Assembly: GCF_004458765.1 (NCBI RefSeq)
Contig: NZ_SPJX01000652.1
Coordinates: forward strand, 205,294 to 269,293
Origin: Microvirga pakistanensis
Lineage (GTDB): Bacteria > Pseudomonadota > Alphaproteobacteria > Rhizobiales > Beijerinckiaceae
Direction of reading: 5' to 3'
DNA length: 64,000 nt
Shown: piece by piece, positions 24,375 to 33,125 of the stretch
How the letters are laid out: each line of letters starts with the position of its first letter
How positions within the stretch are numbered: the first letter of the stretch is position 1
Position numbers and translations under genes: made by a program
Notes under the pieces: model-generated
The model's database searches: none
What the model was told of the DNA's origin: nothing
What the model saw: only the letters and a program-made list of their open reading frames with translations

Positions 24375-27125
24375 TTACGCGGCGGCTTCCGCCGCCCGTA
24401 CGGCCTCCTCGAGCCGAGACGCCCGCGATTCGACCGCGAGCTCCACCAGGGCATCCGTCAGCATGGTGGCGCTGGGATCGGCAAGTGGCGCGTCCCGCAG
24501 CAGGCGAAGCGTCGATGCGACGAGGCGGCCGCGCCCATAGGAGCGCTCGACACCCAAAGCTACGGGCTTGTGGATCCAGCCGACCACGAGGCCGGCGAAA
24601 ACGCGGGCCTGGAAGTCGAGGAGGTTGCAGCCCGAGATCACGTAATCGGGCAGCACCCGGTCCATGGTTTCGTCGAGTAGCGGACCCGAGGGGAAGCGGG
24701 CGAAATGGCCCGCGCGGCGCAGCCAGGCGAAGGAGGAAGCCCAGTCGCCGGACCACAGCGTGCCGTGACGGGCCTGCACCTTCACGGCCTGCCAATGCGG
24801 GAAGAACGGGTAGAGGCTCATATCCTCTTCAGGCAGCAGCAGCAGCTTGGCGCCCGCGCGCACATGGTCGGCGATCGCCTTGTTATGCGTGCGGGCGACG
24901 ATCAGGGTCGATTCCTCGAAAGCGCGTGCGATGGTGTAGCCCAGGGCGCGGAACCGCTCGCGGATGTCCTCGTCCGGGGACCATACCAGCTCTCGCACAT
25001 GCACCGGCCGCGTCCGCTTCGGGTGGATGGCGATGTCGTGATGGTTCTGTGCGATGAGGCGGTCGTCGGACGTGCGCAGCGCAAAGCTGATGCGCCGGAG
25101 CGAGGCCTCGTCCATCTCCGGCAGCTTCATCTCGACCCGACCGATATCGAGGACATCGGGCGCTTCGACGGACGGCAGGTCGATGCGCTGAGTCTCGTTG
25201 CAGATGGTGATCTCCAGATGGCAGTTCTCGAGGGGAGCTCCCGCGCCGTGGGCGATCGCCAGGTCCAGCGCCACCGTCTCGCCCGACCAATAGGAGGCCC
25301 GCTCCCATTTCGGGACGATCACCGTGTCGGAATTGAAGATGTGGAACAGCTCATGGAACACGCGCGTGTTGCGACGCATGTCGAGCAGGCCGTTCGACTC
25401 CCAGTGGCAGTCGTGCAGCTCGGTGATCACATAGCCAGCGAGATTGGGCTTCCGCCGCATGGCCTCGATCTCGTACTTGAAAGCACGGAATTGCTGCCAC
25501 TGCGCGGCGATGACGAAGCGGCGCAGATCGCCGAACACCCGGTCCAGGCTCCAGTCGGAGAAACGGTTCTCCACGCCATGGGCATACATCACGCCTTCGC
25601 CCCAGTCGTGACCCGTCTCGAACCACCAGGGCTCCTCGCCCTTGGCGTCCCGCAGGTCCTTCGGGTAGGGCAGGCCCCAGTTGCCGAACTCGGAGCACAT
25701 GAGGGGCTCGCGGCCGGTGATTACCGCATCGCCGTGCGGTGAGTAGAGCCAGGATGCACGGTTTGCCAATTCGTCGACGAACTGGTCCCACTGCGCCCGA
25801 TGATCGGGATAGGCGGCATAGAAGTGATAATCCGCGATATCGGATTCCACGTGGAAGCTCGGGGCGAGCGGCGAATTGTCGACGACGAGGCGGGTCGGGT
25901 CGTAGGCCTTCAGCCAGGCGAAGGTGCGCTTGAGCCAGTCGCGGTGGTCCGCGTCGTTGACGAGGTCGACGCCCCAGTTCTCGTTGATGATTGTCCAGAT
26001 GATGATGGACGGATGGTTCCCGTCGCGGTCGACGATGCCTTTCAGGAGCTTTTCCTTGCGCCCGCGCGAGCGGTCGGTGGCCATGCCGCCGTTGGGCAGC
26101 TCCGTCCAGATCAGCATGCCCATGCGGTCCGCGACCTCGTAATAGCGCGGGTCCGCCGCCTTGATGTGGCAGCGCAGGCAATTGAGGCCGAGTTCCTTGG
26201 CCTTGCGGAACTGATCCTCCAGGAATTCCACGGAGGGCACGGTGCAGATCGTGTCCGGATAGTAGTCCTGGTCGAGAGCCGAGCGCAGGTAGAGCGGCTC
26301 TCCGTTGAGATAGAACTTGCCGTTGCGCGTCTCGATGGTGCGAAAGCCGAAACTGTCGGAGATCTCGTCCTTCACCTCACCGCCGCGGATCAGCTCCAGG
26401 CGGACGCGATACAGGTTCGGGTGATCCGGCGACCAGGGCTGCACGTCCGGCACGGTCAGCTCGAAGGGCATGCTGGTGACGCCGACCTGCGTCTCGTGCA
26501 TCTCGTCGATCACGAGGTTGCCGGACGGGTCTGTCACCTCGATGTGGATCTGGGTGGAATCCGAGAGCGGCCGTGCGAAGAACACCCCGGAAGTGACGCG
26601 ACCCGTGGCCAGATGCGGAACGAGGCGCACCCTGTTCATGTGATCGGGAATGCGGCGCTCCAGATAGACCGGCTGCCAGATGCCGGAGAGCGGGCCGTAC
26701 CAGCTCTGCTTGCCGAAGGGGATCTCGGCGAAGGGCGAGTCGGGGAACTCGGCCGGGTTGTCGGTGGGCGAATCCACCCGAACCTTGATCTCGTTCGGTC
26801 CCGGCTTCAGGTGGGTGGTCACGTCGAAGGAGAAGGGCAGAAAGCCCCCTTCGTTGTGGCCCACGGCCTCGCCGTTGATGAAGACCTTCGTGTTGTGGAA
26901 GACGGCGCCGAACCGGATCCAGACGCTGTCGTGCAACCACGCTTCGTCGATCTCGATCGTCCTACGATAGATGCCGATCCCCGCCCGCATGCGCAGATCC
27001 GAAAACTGGGCCTGCCAGGGACTTGGCACCACGATCTGGCGAACCTCCGCCGGGCCAGACAGGCGGTCGTCGGCCACGTGCAAAAATTCCCAAGTCCCGT
27101 CCAGACTGATGCGATTGTCCTGCAT
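24375..27125 (-). CDS. Family 2 glycoside hydrolase (beta-galactosidase/glucuronidase/mannosidase type)
   Basis: A 916-residue GH2 enzyme: N-terminal jelly-roll sugar-binding domain (about 1-165, with GIYRRTIEID and SGIWQPVYLER), immunoglobulin-like domain (165-270), then a TIM barrel. The acid/base is E382 (TIINENWG) and the nucleophile E479 (LMCSEFGNWG). About 330 further residues lack a family name I can assign. No signal peptide is visible, so it is probably cytoplasmic. The ATG has AAGGAGAA just upstream. It converges on the GH1-RmlD gene. Substrate specificity cannot be read from the motifs; proximity to glf suggests a galactose-containing or related glycan. Confidence 0.87.
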   Translation of the reverse strand: MQDNRISLDGTWEFLHVADDRLSGPAEVRQIVVPSPWQAQFSDLRMRAGIGIYRRTIEIDEAWLHDSVWIRFGAVFHNTKVFINGEAVGHNEGGFLPFSFDVTTHLKPGPNEIKVRVDSPTDNPAEFPDSPFAEIPFGKQSWYGPLSGIWQPVYLERRIPDHMNRVRLVPHLATGRVTSGVFFARPLSDSTQIHIEVTDPSGNLVIDEMHETQVGVTSMPFELTVPDVQPWSPDHPNLYRVRLELIRGGEVKDEISDSFGFRTIETRNGKFYLNGEPLYLRSALDQDYYPDTICTVPSVEFLEDQFRKAKELGLNCLRCHIKAADPRYYEVADRMGMLIWTELPNGGMATDRSRGRKEKLLKGIVDRDGNHPSIIIWTIINENWGVDLVNDADHRDWLKRTFAWLKAYDPTRLVVDNSPLAPSFHVESDIADYHFYAAYPDHRAQWDQFVDELANRASWLYSPHGDAVITGREPLMCSEFGNWGLPYPKDLRDAKGEEPWWFETGHDWGEGVMYAHGVENRFSDWSLDRVFGDLRRFVIAAQWQQFRAFKYEIEAMRRKPNLAGYVITELHDCHWESNGLLDMRRNTRVFHELFHIFNSDTVIVPKWERASYWSGETVALDLAIAHGAGAPLENCHLEITICNETQRIDLPSVEAPDVLDIGRVEMKLPEMDEASLRRISFALRTSDDRLIAQNHHDIAIHPKRTRPVHVRELVWSPDEDIRERFRALGYTIARAFEESTLIVARTHNKAIADHVRAGAKLLLLPEEDMSLYPFFPHWQAVKVQARHGTLWSGDWASSFAWLRRAGHFARFPSGPLLDETMDRVLPDYVISGCNLLDFQARVFAGLVVGWIHKPVALGVERSYGRGRLVASTLRLLRDAPLADPSATMLTDALVELAVESRASRLEEAVRAAEAAA

Positions 27126-27460
27126 GATTTCTCCTTGAATCAGAGATTACCCAAGGGCGCCCAAGACGGCGAAAAAAAGGCTGCGGACCGGGAGACGGAA
27201 GCGCTGCCCGGGGGTGCGACAATCGATGCTTCCAAACTCTGCCCGAACCATCGGCCCTCGTCTCTGACACTGGTTAGTGGCCCGTTTCGGACAACGGCAA
27301 AACCCAACATTGGATCCAGGGCCGGGCACGGGGGAGAGGGTGTCCGTTGTCGTGGCTCGTATTGTGGCTTGACAGGAACCGCCCCCCGGATCTGGCGTTG
27401 CCCTGATAGCGCCGAGCCTTGCTGCTCGCCCTAAATCCCTGCTTTCCGAAGAGGCTTCAG
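27126..27460. promoter_or_regulatory. Divergent intergenic region before GH2 and small membrane protein genes
   Basis: This 335-base region must carry promoters for the leftward GH2 gene and the rightward membrane protein. A minus-35-like TTGACA lies at about 27371-27376 in the rightward direction, but the bases 17 nt downstream (CTGGCG) are not a recognisable minus-10. I found no gene, RNA or clear palindrome in it. Confidence 0.4.
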
Positions 27461-27751
27461 ATGGCTCAACAAGTTCCCGACGATCGCGCCCGCCAGGGCG
27501 CCTCCGGCCGCCCGGTTCTGGGCGTTCTGATCGGATCCCTGCTCCTGCTTGCGGTCGCCGTGGGAGGCTACATGATCTGGGTGGGCGCTCAATCGCCCGA
27601 CGACCCGGGCACGGATACCGCCCGCTCCGCCACGACAGGCTCCACCACCGGCTCGTCGGATGCCAACCCCACGAACCGGATCTCACCCGCAAACCCGGCC
27701 TATCCGGCTCCGGAGGCTCAGCCCTCGGCCAACCAGCCGGCGCAGCGCTAA
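27461..27751 (+). CDS. Small single-pass membrane protein with low-complexity tail
   Basis: A 96-residue protein of unknown function. It has a short polar N-terminus, one hydrophobic helix (VLGVLIGSLLLLAVAVGGYMIW) and a Thr/Ser/Pro/Asn-rich tail (DTARSATTGSTTGSSDANPTN) that would be periplasmic. AGAGG precedes the ATG at 27461. It is followed by a strong terminator, so it is probably monocistronic. Confidence 0.7.
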   Translation: MAQQVPDDRARQGASGRPVLGVLIGSLLLLAVAVGGYMIWVGAQSPDDPGTDTARSATTGSTTGSSDANPTNRISPANPAYPAPEAQPSANQPAQR

Positions 27752-27771
27752 GGAACGTTTTCTCAGCGCAG

Positions 27772-27805
27772 GCCTGGACGGGGGAGGGCCCATCCAGGCT
27801 TTTTT
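27772..27805 (+). terminator. Rho-independent terminator
   Basis: Stem GCCTGGA (27772-27778) pairs with TCCAGGC (27793-27799) and runs straight into TTTTTT. It lies 20 bases after the small membrane-protein gene. Confidence 0.85.
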
Positions 27806-27892
27806 GTTGCACTTCTCCAGCTTGGCGGCGAGTTTTCGCCTTATTGATTCGCAATGAACCAGCCCGCAAGGGAATGCGATAAGGCGGACTGA

Positions 27893-30439
27893 ATGACCGG
27901 GATTGGACTGAAGCGGCTGTTTTCGGCCGCAATCATTGCATGCGGCCTCGCAGCGGGCGGCTTTGCCTCTGCTCAGCAGGTGCAGGCGCCGCCTGCCGCC
28001 CAGCCTCAAGCTCCTGCACCACAGGCTCCGGCGCCGGCCCCCCCGCCCGCCCCCGATGCGCCGGGCGGCAATGTCTCCGCCGAGACCAAGGCGGCCCGCG
28101 CCAAGCTCGACAGCTTCAAGGCCGATCTCGACCAGAAGGAGCTGGCGCTCCAAGGGCGCACCCTGTCCGATGCGGAACTGCAGAACCTGCGCCAGCAGAT
28201 CGAGCCGATCATCGTCGACATCCGCACCGTGATCGAGGAGCAGGCGCCGAGGCTGGAGGCCAGCCGCGAGCGCCTCTCCCAACTCGGACCGAAACCCGCC
28301 AGCGGACAGCCCGAGGAAAGCGCCGACGTGGCCCGTGACCGCTCGGACCGAGAGGCCGCCGTCGCCGAACTCGACGAAACCCAGCGCCTCGGGCGGGCGC
28401 TTCTGGTTCAGGCCGAGCAGCTGAGCGCCCGGATCGGCGACCTGCGCCGGGCCGGTTTCGCACGGGCGCTCTTCGCACAGAGCGAGGGCCTTCTCAGCCC
28501 GAACCTATGGATGAGCGTGATCCAGGCGATCCCGCAGGAGTTGAGAGCCCAGCGGGTCGTCCTCTCGGATGCCCTCGAGCAGGTCCAGCGGACGGCGACC
28601 ATCGGCGTTCTCCTCGTCCTCGGGCTGGCCATCGGCGTCGCCGTTGCGCTTTACATCGGCCGCCGCTCCATTGCGCCTCGTCTCGTCCGACGCGATCCGG
28701 CCATCGCCGATCCGTCGCGCCGCAGCCGCCTGATGGCGGCCATCGGCGTTCTCGCGCTCGGCGCCGGCCCGGCGATCGCAGGGAGCTGGATCGTCTGGGT
28801 CGCCTTCGACTCGGCGGATATCGTCTCGCCGCGCCTGGAGGAGGTGGCGAAATCCCTTCTCGGGGGCCTGGCCTTCATCGCCTTCGTCCGCGCCCTCATC
28901 GACTCCATTCTGGCGCCCGACCATACCTCCTGGCGCCTGATTCCGGTCCGGGATGCATCGGCGGCGCGCATCATGGGGTTCTCGGTCACCCTGGCGACGA
29001 TTCTGAGCGTCGGCAAGGTCATCGAAGCGTTCAACAAAGCGGTGGCTGCGGTCCTTCCGATCACGGTGATCACGAGGGCCGTCTTCGCCCTGGCCATGGC
29101 GCTCGTCTTCGCCGAGCTGCTGCGGCGCTTCGCGGCGCGAGAAAGCCAGGAGGAGAACTGTCTCGGTCCCTATGTCGCACCGGAGGTCGATATCGGCGGG
29201 CCGTTGCGCAGCCTGGGCTGGTTCGTCGTCGCCGTCGTCATCGGGAGCGTGCTCGGCGGCTATACGGCGCTCGCGTCCTTCGTGATCGATCAGGCGATCT
29301 CGATTTCGCTGATCGTCGCGCTGCTCGTTCTCTGCATCACGCTTGCGGACGAGTTCATCGCCGGATCCCTGCGCGGCCCGAGCAGGCTCGCCACGACCCT
29401 GCAGGCCAACACGGGCATCCGCCGCCGCTCCCTGGAGCAGATCGGCGTCCTGGCGAGCGGCATCGCGCGGCTGGCGCTCATCGTTCTCGCCATCCTGATG
29501 ATCCTGCTGCCCTGGGGCATCGAATCGGCGGACGTGACGAGTTCATTGAGGGCTCTGTTCTTCGGCTTCAGCGTCGGCGATGTCACGATTTCCCTGTCGT
29601 CGATCCTGATCGCGGCGTTCCTCTTCGCGGCGGGCTTCACTGTCACGCGGATCATTCAGCGCTGGCTCGACAACACCTTCCTGCCGGCGACCGATCTCGA
29701 TGCGGGCCTGCGCAACTCGATCCGCACGGCGGCGGGGTATGTGGGCATCATCACGGCAGGCGTCATCGCCTTTACCTATCTGGGCCTGAGCCTGGAGCGC
29801 CTGACCATCGTGGCCGGCGCCCTGTCGGTGGGTATCGGTTTCGGCCTGCAGTCCATCGTCAACAACTTCATCTCGGGCCTGATCCTCCTGTGGGAGCGTC
29901 CGATCCGTGTCGGCGATCTCGTGGTCGTGGGCGATGGGGAAGGCTATGTGCGCCGGATCAATGTGCGCTCCACCGAGATCCAGACCTTCGACCGCTCCAC
30001 GCTGATCGTGCCGAACTCGAACCTGATATCGGGCATCGTCCGCAACCGGGTGCGCAACGACCGCGTCGGACGCGTGATCGTTTCGGTGCCCGTCCCGCGC
30101 TCGACCGATCCGGACCTGATGGCGGATATCATGCGCACCGCCGCGCTGGCCCATCGCGAGGTGATGAGCGAGCCCTCTCCGCGCGTGATCTTCAAGAAGG
30201 CGACGGAGAACACGATCGATTTCGATCTCGTCTGCTTCGTCGACGACATCGATGCGGCTGGCCGGGTGTCGAGCGACCTCTATTTCGAGGTCTTCCGCGG
30301 ATTGCGCAAGGCGGGGATCGGCGTCCCCATGCCCGAGGCTCCTGCACCCGCGCCTGAGGAGGAGAAAGCGGACGCGTCCAAAAAGGAGGGGGATGAGGAT
30401 GAAACCTTAACCCTTCTCAAGGATAAGTCGCCTGCATGA
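27893..30439 (+). CDS. Mechanosensitive ion channel, MscS family with DUF3772 periplasmic domain
   Basis: An 848-residue inner-membrane channel of the large MscS/MscM type that opens under membrane tension. It has a signal peptide ending near FASAQQ, a Pro/Ala-rich linker (about 29-60), a predicted coiled-coil periplasmic DUF3772-like domain (65-230) and about eleven hydrophobic segments. The MscS core has the pore-lining stretch LSVGIGFGLQSIVNNFISGLILL, then the RPIRVGD beta domain and the vestibule domain. The tail is acidic and charged. A CAP-domain lipoprotein gene overlaps its stop by four bases. Confidence 0.9.
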   Translation: MTGIGLKRLFSAAIIACGLAAGGFASAQQVQAPPAAQPQAPAPQAPAPAPPPAPDAPGGNVSAETKAARAKLDSFKADLDQKELALQGRTLSDAELQNLRQQIEPIIVDIRTVIEEQAPRLEASRERLSQLGPKPASGQPEESADVARDRSDREAAVAELDETQRLGRALLVQAEQLSARIGDLRRAGFARALFAQSEGLLSPNLWMSVIQAIPQELRAQRVVLSDALEQVQRTATIGVLLVLGLAIGVAVALYIGRRSIAPRLVRRDPAIADPSRRSRLMAAIGVLALGAGPAIAGSWIVWVAFDSADIVSPRLEEVAKSLLGGLAFIAFVRALIDSILAPDHTSWRLIPVRDASAARIMGFSVTLATILSVGKVIEAFNKAVAAVLPITVITRAVFALAMALVFAELLRRFAARESQEENCLGPYVAPEVDIGGPLRSLGWFVVAVVIGSVLGGYTALASFVIDQAISISLIVALLVLCITLADEFIAGSLRGPSRLATTLQANTGIRRRSLEQIGVLASGIARLALIVLAILMILLPWGIESADVTSSLRALFFGFSVGDVTISLSSILIAAFLFAAGFTVTRIIQRWLDNTFLPATDLDAGLRNSIRTAAGYVGIITAGVIAFTYLGLSLERLTIVAGALSVGIGFGLQSIVNNFISGLILLWERPIRVGDLVVVGDGEGYVRRINVRSTEIQTFDRSTLIVPNSNLISGIVRNRVRNDRVGRVIVSVPVPRSTDPDLMADIMRTAALAHREVMSEPSPRVIFKKATENTIDFDLVCFVDDIDAAGRVSSDLYFEVFRGLRKAGIGVPMPEAPAPAPEEEKADASKKEGDEDETLTLLKDKSPA

Positions 30440-30933
30440 AGAGCCTCATCTGTCTCAGTCTCTCCGCGCTCGCCCTGGCAGGCTGCCAGTCCGAGCAGCG
30501 CCACGCCCGCTCGCAGACGCCGAGCTTCTACGCCTCCATGGCCGATGCCGGGGCCACGGTGGATGCGGCCATGGCGCGGGACATGATCGGCGCCTATCGC
30601 CGGAACAACGGCCTGGGCTTGCTCACCCTCGATCCCGAGCTGCAGGCGGCCGCGCAAGCCGAGGCCGACGCCATGGCGGCGGCGGACAAGCCCAGCTCCG
30701 CCGATGCGTTCAAGCGCCGGCTGTCCTCGGACGGCTTCGCCGCGCCGGCGGCCAATCTCTCCGCGGGCTATCATACCCTCGCGGAGGCCTTCTCCGGCTG
30801 GCGCGAGAGCCCGCAGCACAACCGGGTGCTGCTCGATCCCAAGGCGACGCGGATCGGCATCGCCACGGCCTACACGCCGAACTCAAAGTACAAGGTCTAT
30901 TGGGCTCTGGTGGTCGCAGCCGGTAAGTCCTGA
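30436..30933 (+). CDS. CAP-domain (SCP/PR1-like) lipoprotein
   Basis: A 165-residue predicted lipoprotein with lipobox LAGC (Cys about 17) and a CAP fold. Visible pieces are MIGAYRRNNGLGLLTLDPELQAAAQAEADAMA, the GYHTLAEAF helix, the active-face SGWRESPQHNRVLLDP and IGIATAYTPNSKYKVYWALV. Bacterial CAP proteins are extracytoplasmic and of mostly unknown activity. Its ATG overlaps the MscS stop codon, so the two are co-translated and may share a cell-envelope stress role. Confidence 0.85.
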   Translation: MKSLICLSLSALALAGCQSEQRHARSQTPSFYASMADAGATVDAAMARDMIGAYRRNNGLGLLTLDPELQAAAQAEADAMAAADKPSSADAFKRRLSSDGFAAPAANLSAGYHTLAEAFSGWRESPQHNRVLLDPKATRIGIATAYTPNSKYKVYWALVVAAGKS

Positions 30934-31037
30934 GCTGAAACCGGGCATTTCCAAGGCGGTCTGGAACCGAAATCGAAGCGTAGCTCTTTAGCTTCAAGCC
31001 ACGTTTGGCGGTGTTCGAGAGCGTGCTTTGAATAGCC

Positions 31038-33017
31038 ATGCCGGACTTTGACCCGAAGCTGGGCAAGCAGATGCCCCCGCCTCCCGCGGCGGCGAGCAAT
31101 CAGGATGTCGGGCCCGGTCAGGACACGACGCTCGCCAAGGAAGCCGACCACGCCGGTGCCCATCAGCCCGAGCCCCACAAGCTGGACACCACCCCTGAGA
31201 TGACGCCGAGCATCGGCCGGGAGCTGTTCGTGCTGTTCCGGGACATGGTCCGGAAACGGAAGGGTTGGCCGATGACGCGGCTCGCCATCGCCATCCTGGT
31301 GGTCCTCATCGGCAACATGGTGGGACAGGTTCGCCTCAACCAATGGAACGGCGCCTTCTTCGACGCGGTGGAGAAACGCAATGCGTCGGCCTTCTTCGAA
31401 CAGCTTCTCGTCTTTGTCGTCATCGTCGCCGCGCTGCTGGCCCTGGTCGTGGCGCAGACATGGCTGCAGGAGCGGCTGAAGATCCGCTTGCGGCAGCGCT
31501 TGACGCAGATTCTGCTCGATCTCTGGCTCAAGCCCAATCACGCCTACCAGCTCGGCTTCATGGGAGAGGCCGCCCGCCAGCCAGACCAGCGCCTGCAGGA
31601 GGATTGTCGGCTCTTTTCCGAGCTCTCGACGGAGCTGGGTGTGGGCATGCTGCAGGCTTTCCTCCTGCTCGTCAGCTTCATCGGCGTCCTGTGGACGCTC
31701 TCCGGCGCGACGACCTTCGTCATCGGAGGGGACGAGATCACGATTCCCGGCTACATGGTGTGGGTCGCCATCGGTTATGCCGGCATCGGTTCGGGCCTGA
31801 CCTGGCTCGTCGGGCGTCCCCTGATCCGCCTCAACACGCTCCGCTACGCCCGCGAGGCCGATCTGCGCTTCGCGCTCGTGCGCGTCAACGAGAGCGCGGA
31901 GAGCGTCTCTCTCTACAACGGCGAGGACGACGAGCGGCGCAATCTCGACGGGTTCGTGGAAGCGGTTCTCAAGGCGACACGCCGCCTGTCGGGGGCTCTG
32001 GCGCGCCTGACCTGGATCACCTCGGGCTATGGCTGGCTGGCGATCGTCGTGCCGATTCTGGCCGCCGCGCCGGGTTATTTCAGCGGCCGCCTCTCCTTCG
32101 GCGGCATGATGATGGTGGTCGGCGCCTTCAACCAGGTGCAGGCGGCCCTGCGCTACTTCGTGGACAACTTCCCGAAGATCGCGGATTGGCGTTCGGCGGT
32201 GCTGCGCGTGGCCACGTTCCGGCAGGCCGCCATCGACCTCGAAGAGGCGACGGACGAGAACGGCAAGATCGACATTCAGCCTCATCCCAAGGGCTGGCTC
32301 AGCTTCGAAGGTCTATCGATCGCCCTGAGCGACGGCAGCATCCTCATCGAGGACGCGACGGCCGAGATCAGGCCCGGAGAGCGGGTGCTGATCATGGGCG
32401 AGTCCGGTGCCGGCAAGAGCACGCTGTTCAGGGCGATCGCCGAACTCTGGCCCTGGGGCGCCGGCACGATCCGGCTGCCGCCCGGGCACGAGATGATGTT
32501 CCTGCCGCAGCGGCCTTATCTGCCCTTGGGAACGCTCCGGGCCGCGCTCAGCTATCCGGCTTCGCCCGATACCTTCGACGATGCGGCCATCCGAGCCGCC
32601 CTGGAGCGCTGCGGATTGGGCGAGTTCGTGGACACCCTCGACAGGGACGAGCGATGGGACAAGACCATGTCGCTCGGCCAGCAGCAGCGTGTCGCCTTCG
32701 CCCGCGTCCTGCTGCACAAGCCGCGCTGGGTTTTCATGGACGAGGCCACCTCCGCCCTCGACGAGGAAAACCAGGCCTCCATGCTTTCCCTGTTCGAGAA
32801 CGAACTGAACGGCGCCACCGTGATGTCGATCGGCCATCGACCGGGGCTCGAGGAGTTCCACACGCGAACCCTTCACATCAGGAAGACCGAGGAGGGGGCG
32901 ATTCTCCTCGCGAAGCCACGCCCCCGGCGGGCTGAACATCCGCAGCGGAGATGGATCGGCAGTCTGCGCAAGCGGCTCGGAAGTACCCATCGTGTCCACG
33001 CTCGAAGCGAAGGATGA
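31038..33017 (+). CDS. ABC transporter, fused permease/ATPase of the YddA/COG4178 family
   Basis: A 659-residue half-exporter: a Pro/Ala/Gln-rich N-terminal tail (1-50), a six-helix membrane domain of the SbmA/BacA-like type, then an ATPase. Walker A is GESGAGKST, the signature is MSLGQQQRVAFAR (a QQQ variant of LSGGQ) and Walker B is RWVFMDEATSALD. Relatives are annotated as vitamin B12, bleomycin or antimicrobial-peptide transporters. The BacA relationship is relevant in rhizobia but substrate cannot be read here. The C-terminal 40 residues are basic. Confidence 0.87.
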   Translation: MPDFDPKLGKQMPPPPAAASNQDVGPGQDTTLAKEADHAGAHQPEPHKLDTTPEMTPSIGRELFVLFRDMVRKRKGWPMTRLAIAILVVLIGNMVGQVRLNQWNGAFFDAVEKRNASAFFEQLLVFVVIVAALLALVVAQTWLQERLKIRLRQRLTQILLDLWLKPNHAYQLGFMGEAARQPDQRLQEDCRLFSELSTELGVGMLQAFLLLVSFIGVLWTLSGATTFVIGGDEITIPGYMVWVAIGYAGIGSGLTWLVGRPLIRLNTLRYAREADLRFALVRVNESAESVSLYNGEDDERRNLDGFVEAVLKATRRLSGALARLTWITSGYGWLAIVVPILAAAPGYFSGRLSFGGMMMVVGAFNQVQAALRYFVDNFPKIADWRSAVLRVATFRQAAIDLEEATDENGKIDIQPHPKGWLSFEGLSIALSDGSILIEDATAEIRPGERVLIMGESGAGKSTLFRAIAELWPWGAGTIRLPPGHEMMFLPQRPYLPLGTLRAALSYPASPDTFDDAAIRAALERCGLGEFVDTLDRDERWDKTMSLGQQQRVAFARVLLHKPRWVFMDEATSALDEENQASMLSLFENELNGATVMSIGHRPGLEEFHTRTLHIRKTEEGAILLAKPRPRRAEHPQRRWIGSLRKRLGSTHRVHARSEG

Positions 33018-33125
33018 CGCGCCGATGCGGACGAGCCATGGCATTCCGGGTGAACAGGATGACGAAATACCCTATCATGAGCGGAGTTCTCGCACCGGTC
33101 TTCGCCCTGCTGGCAGGTTGATCCC

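Noticed and set aside
25800..27434. 544-residue plus-strand frame
   Set aside because: Shadow of the GH2 gene; composition is typical of an antisense frame and there is no family match.
28507..30357. 616-residue plus-strand frame in an alternative phase
   Set aside because: Overlaps the MscS gene, which has all expected motifs; this frame is Arg/Pro/Gly-rich noise.
33048..33119. Possible 20-residue hydrophobic peptide before ndvA
   Set aside because: Too short, weak ribosome site, no sign of conservation visible here.
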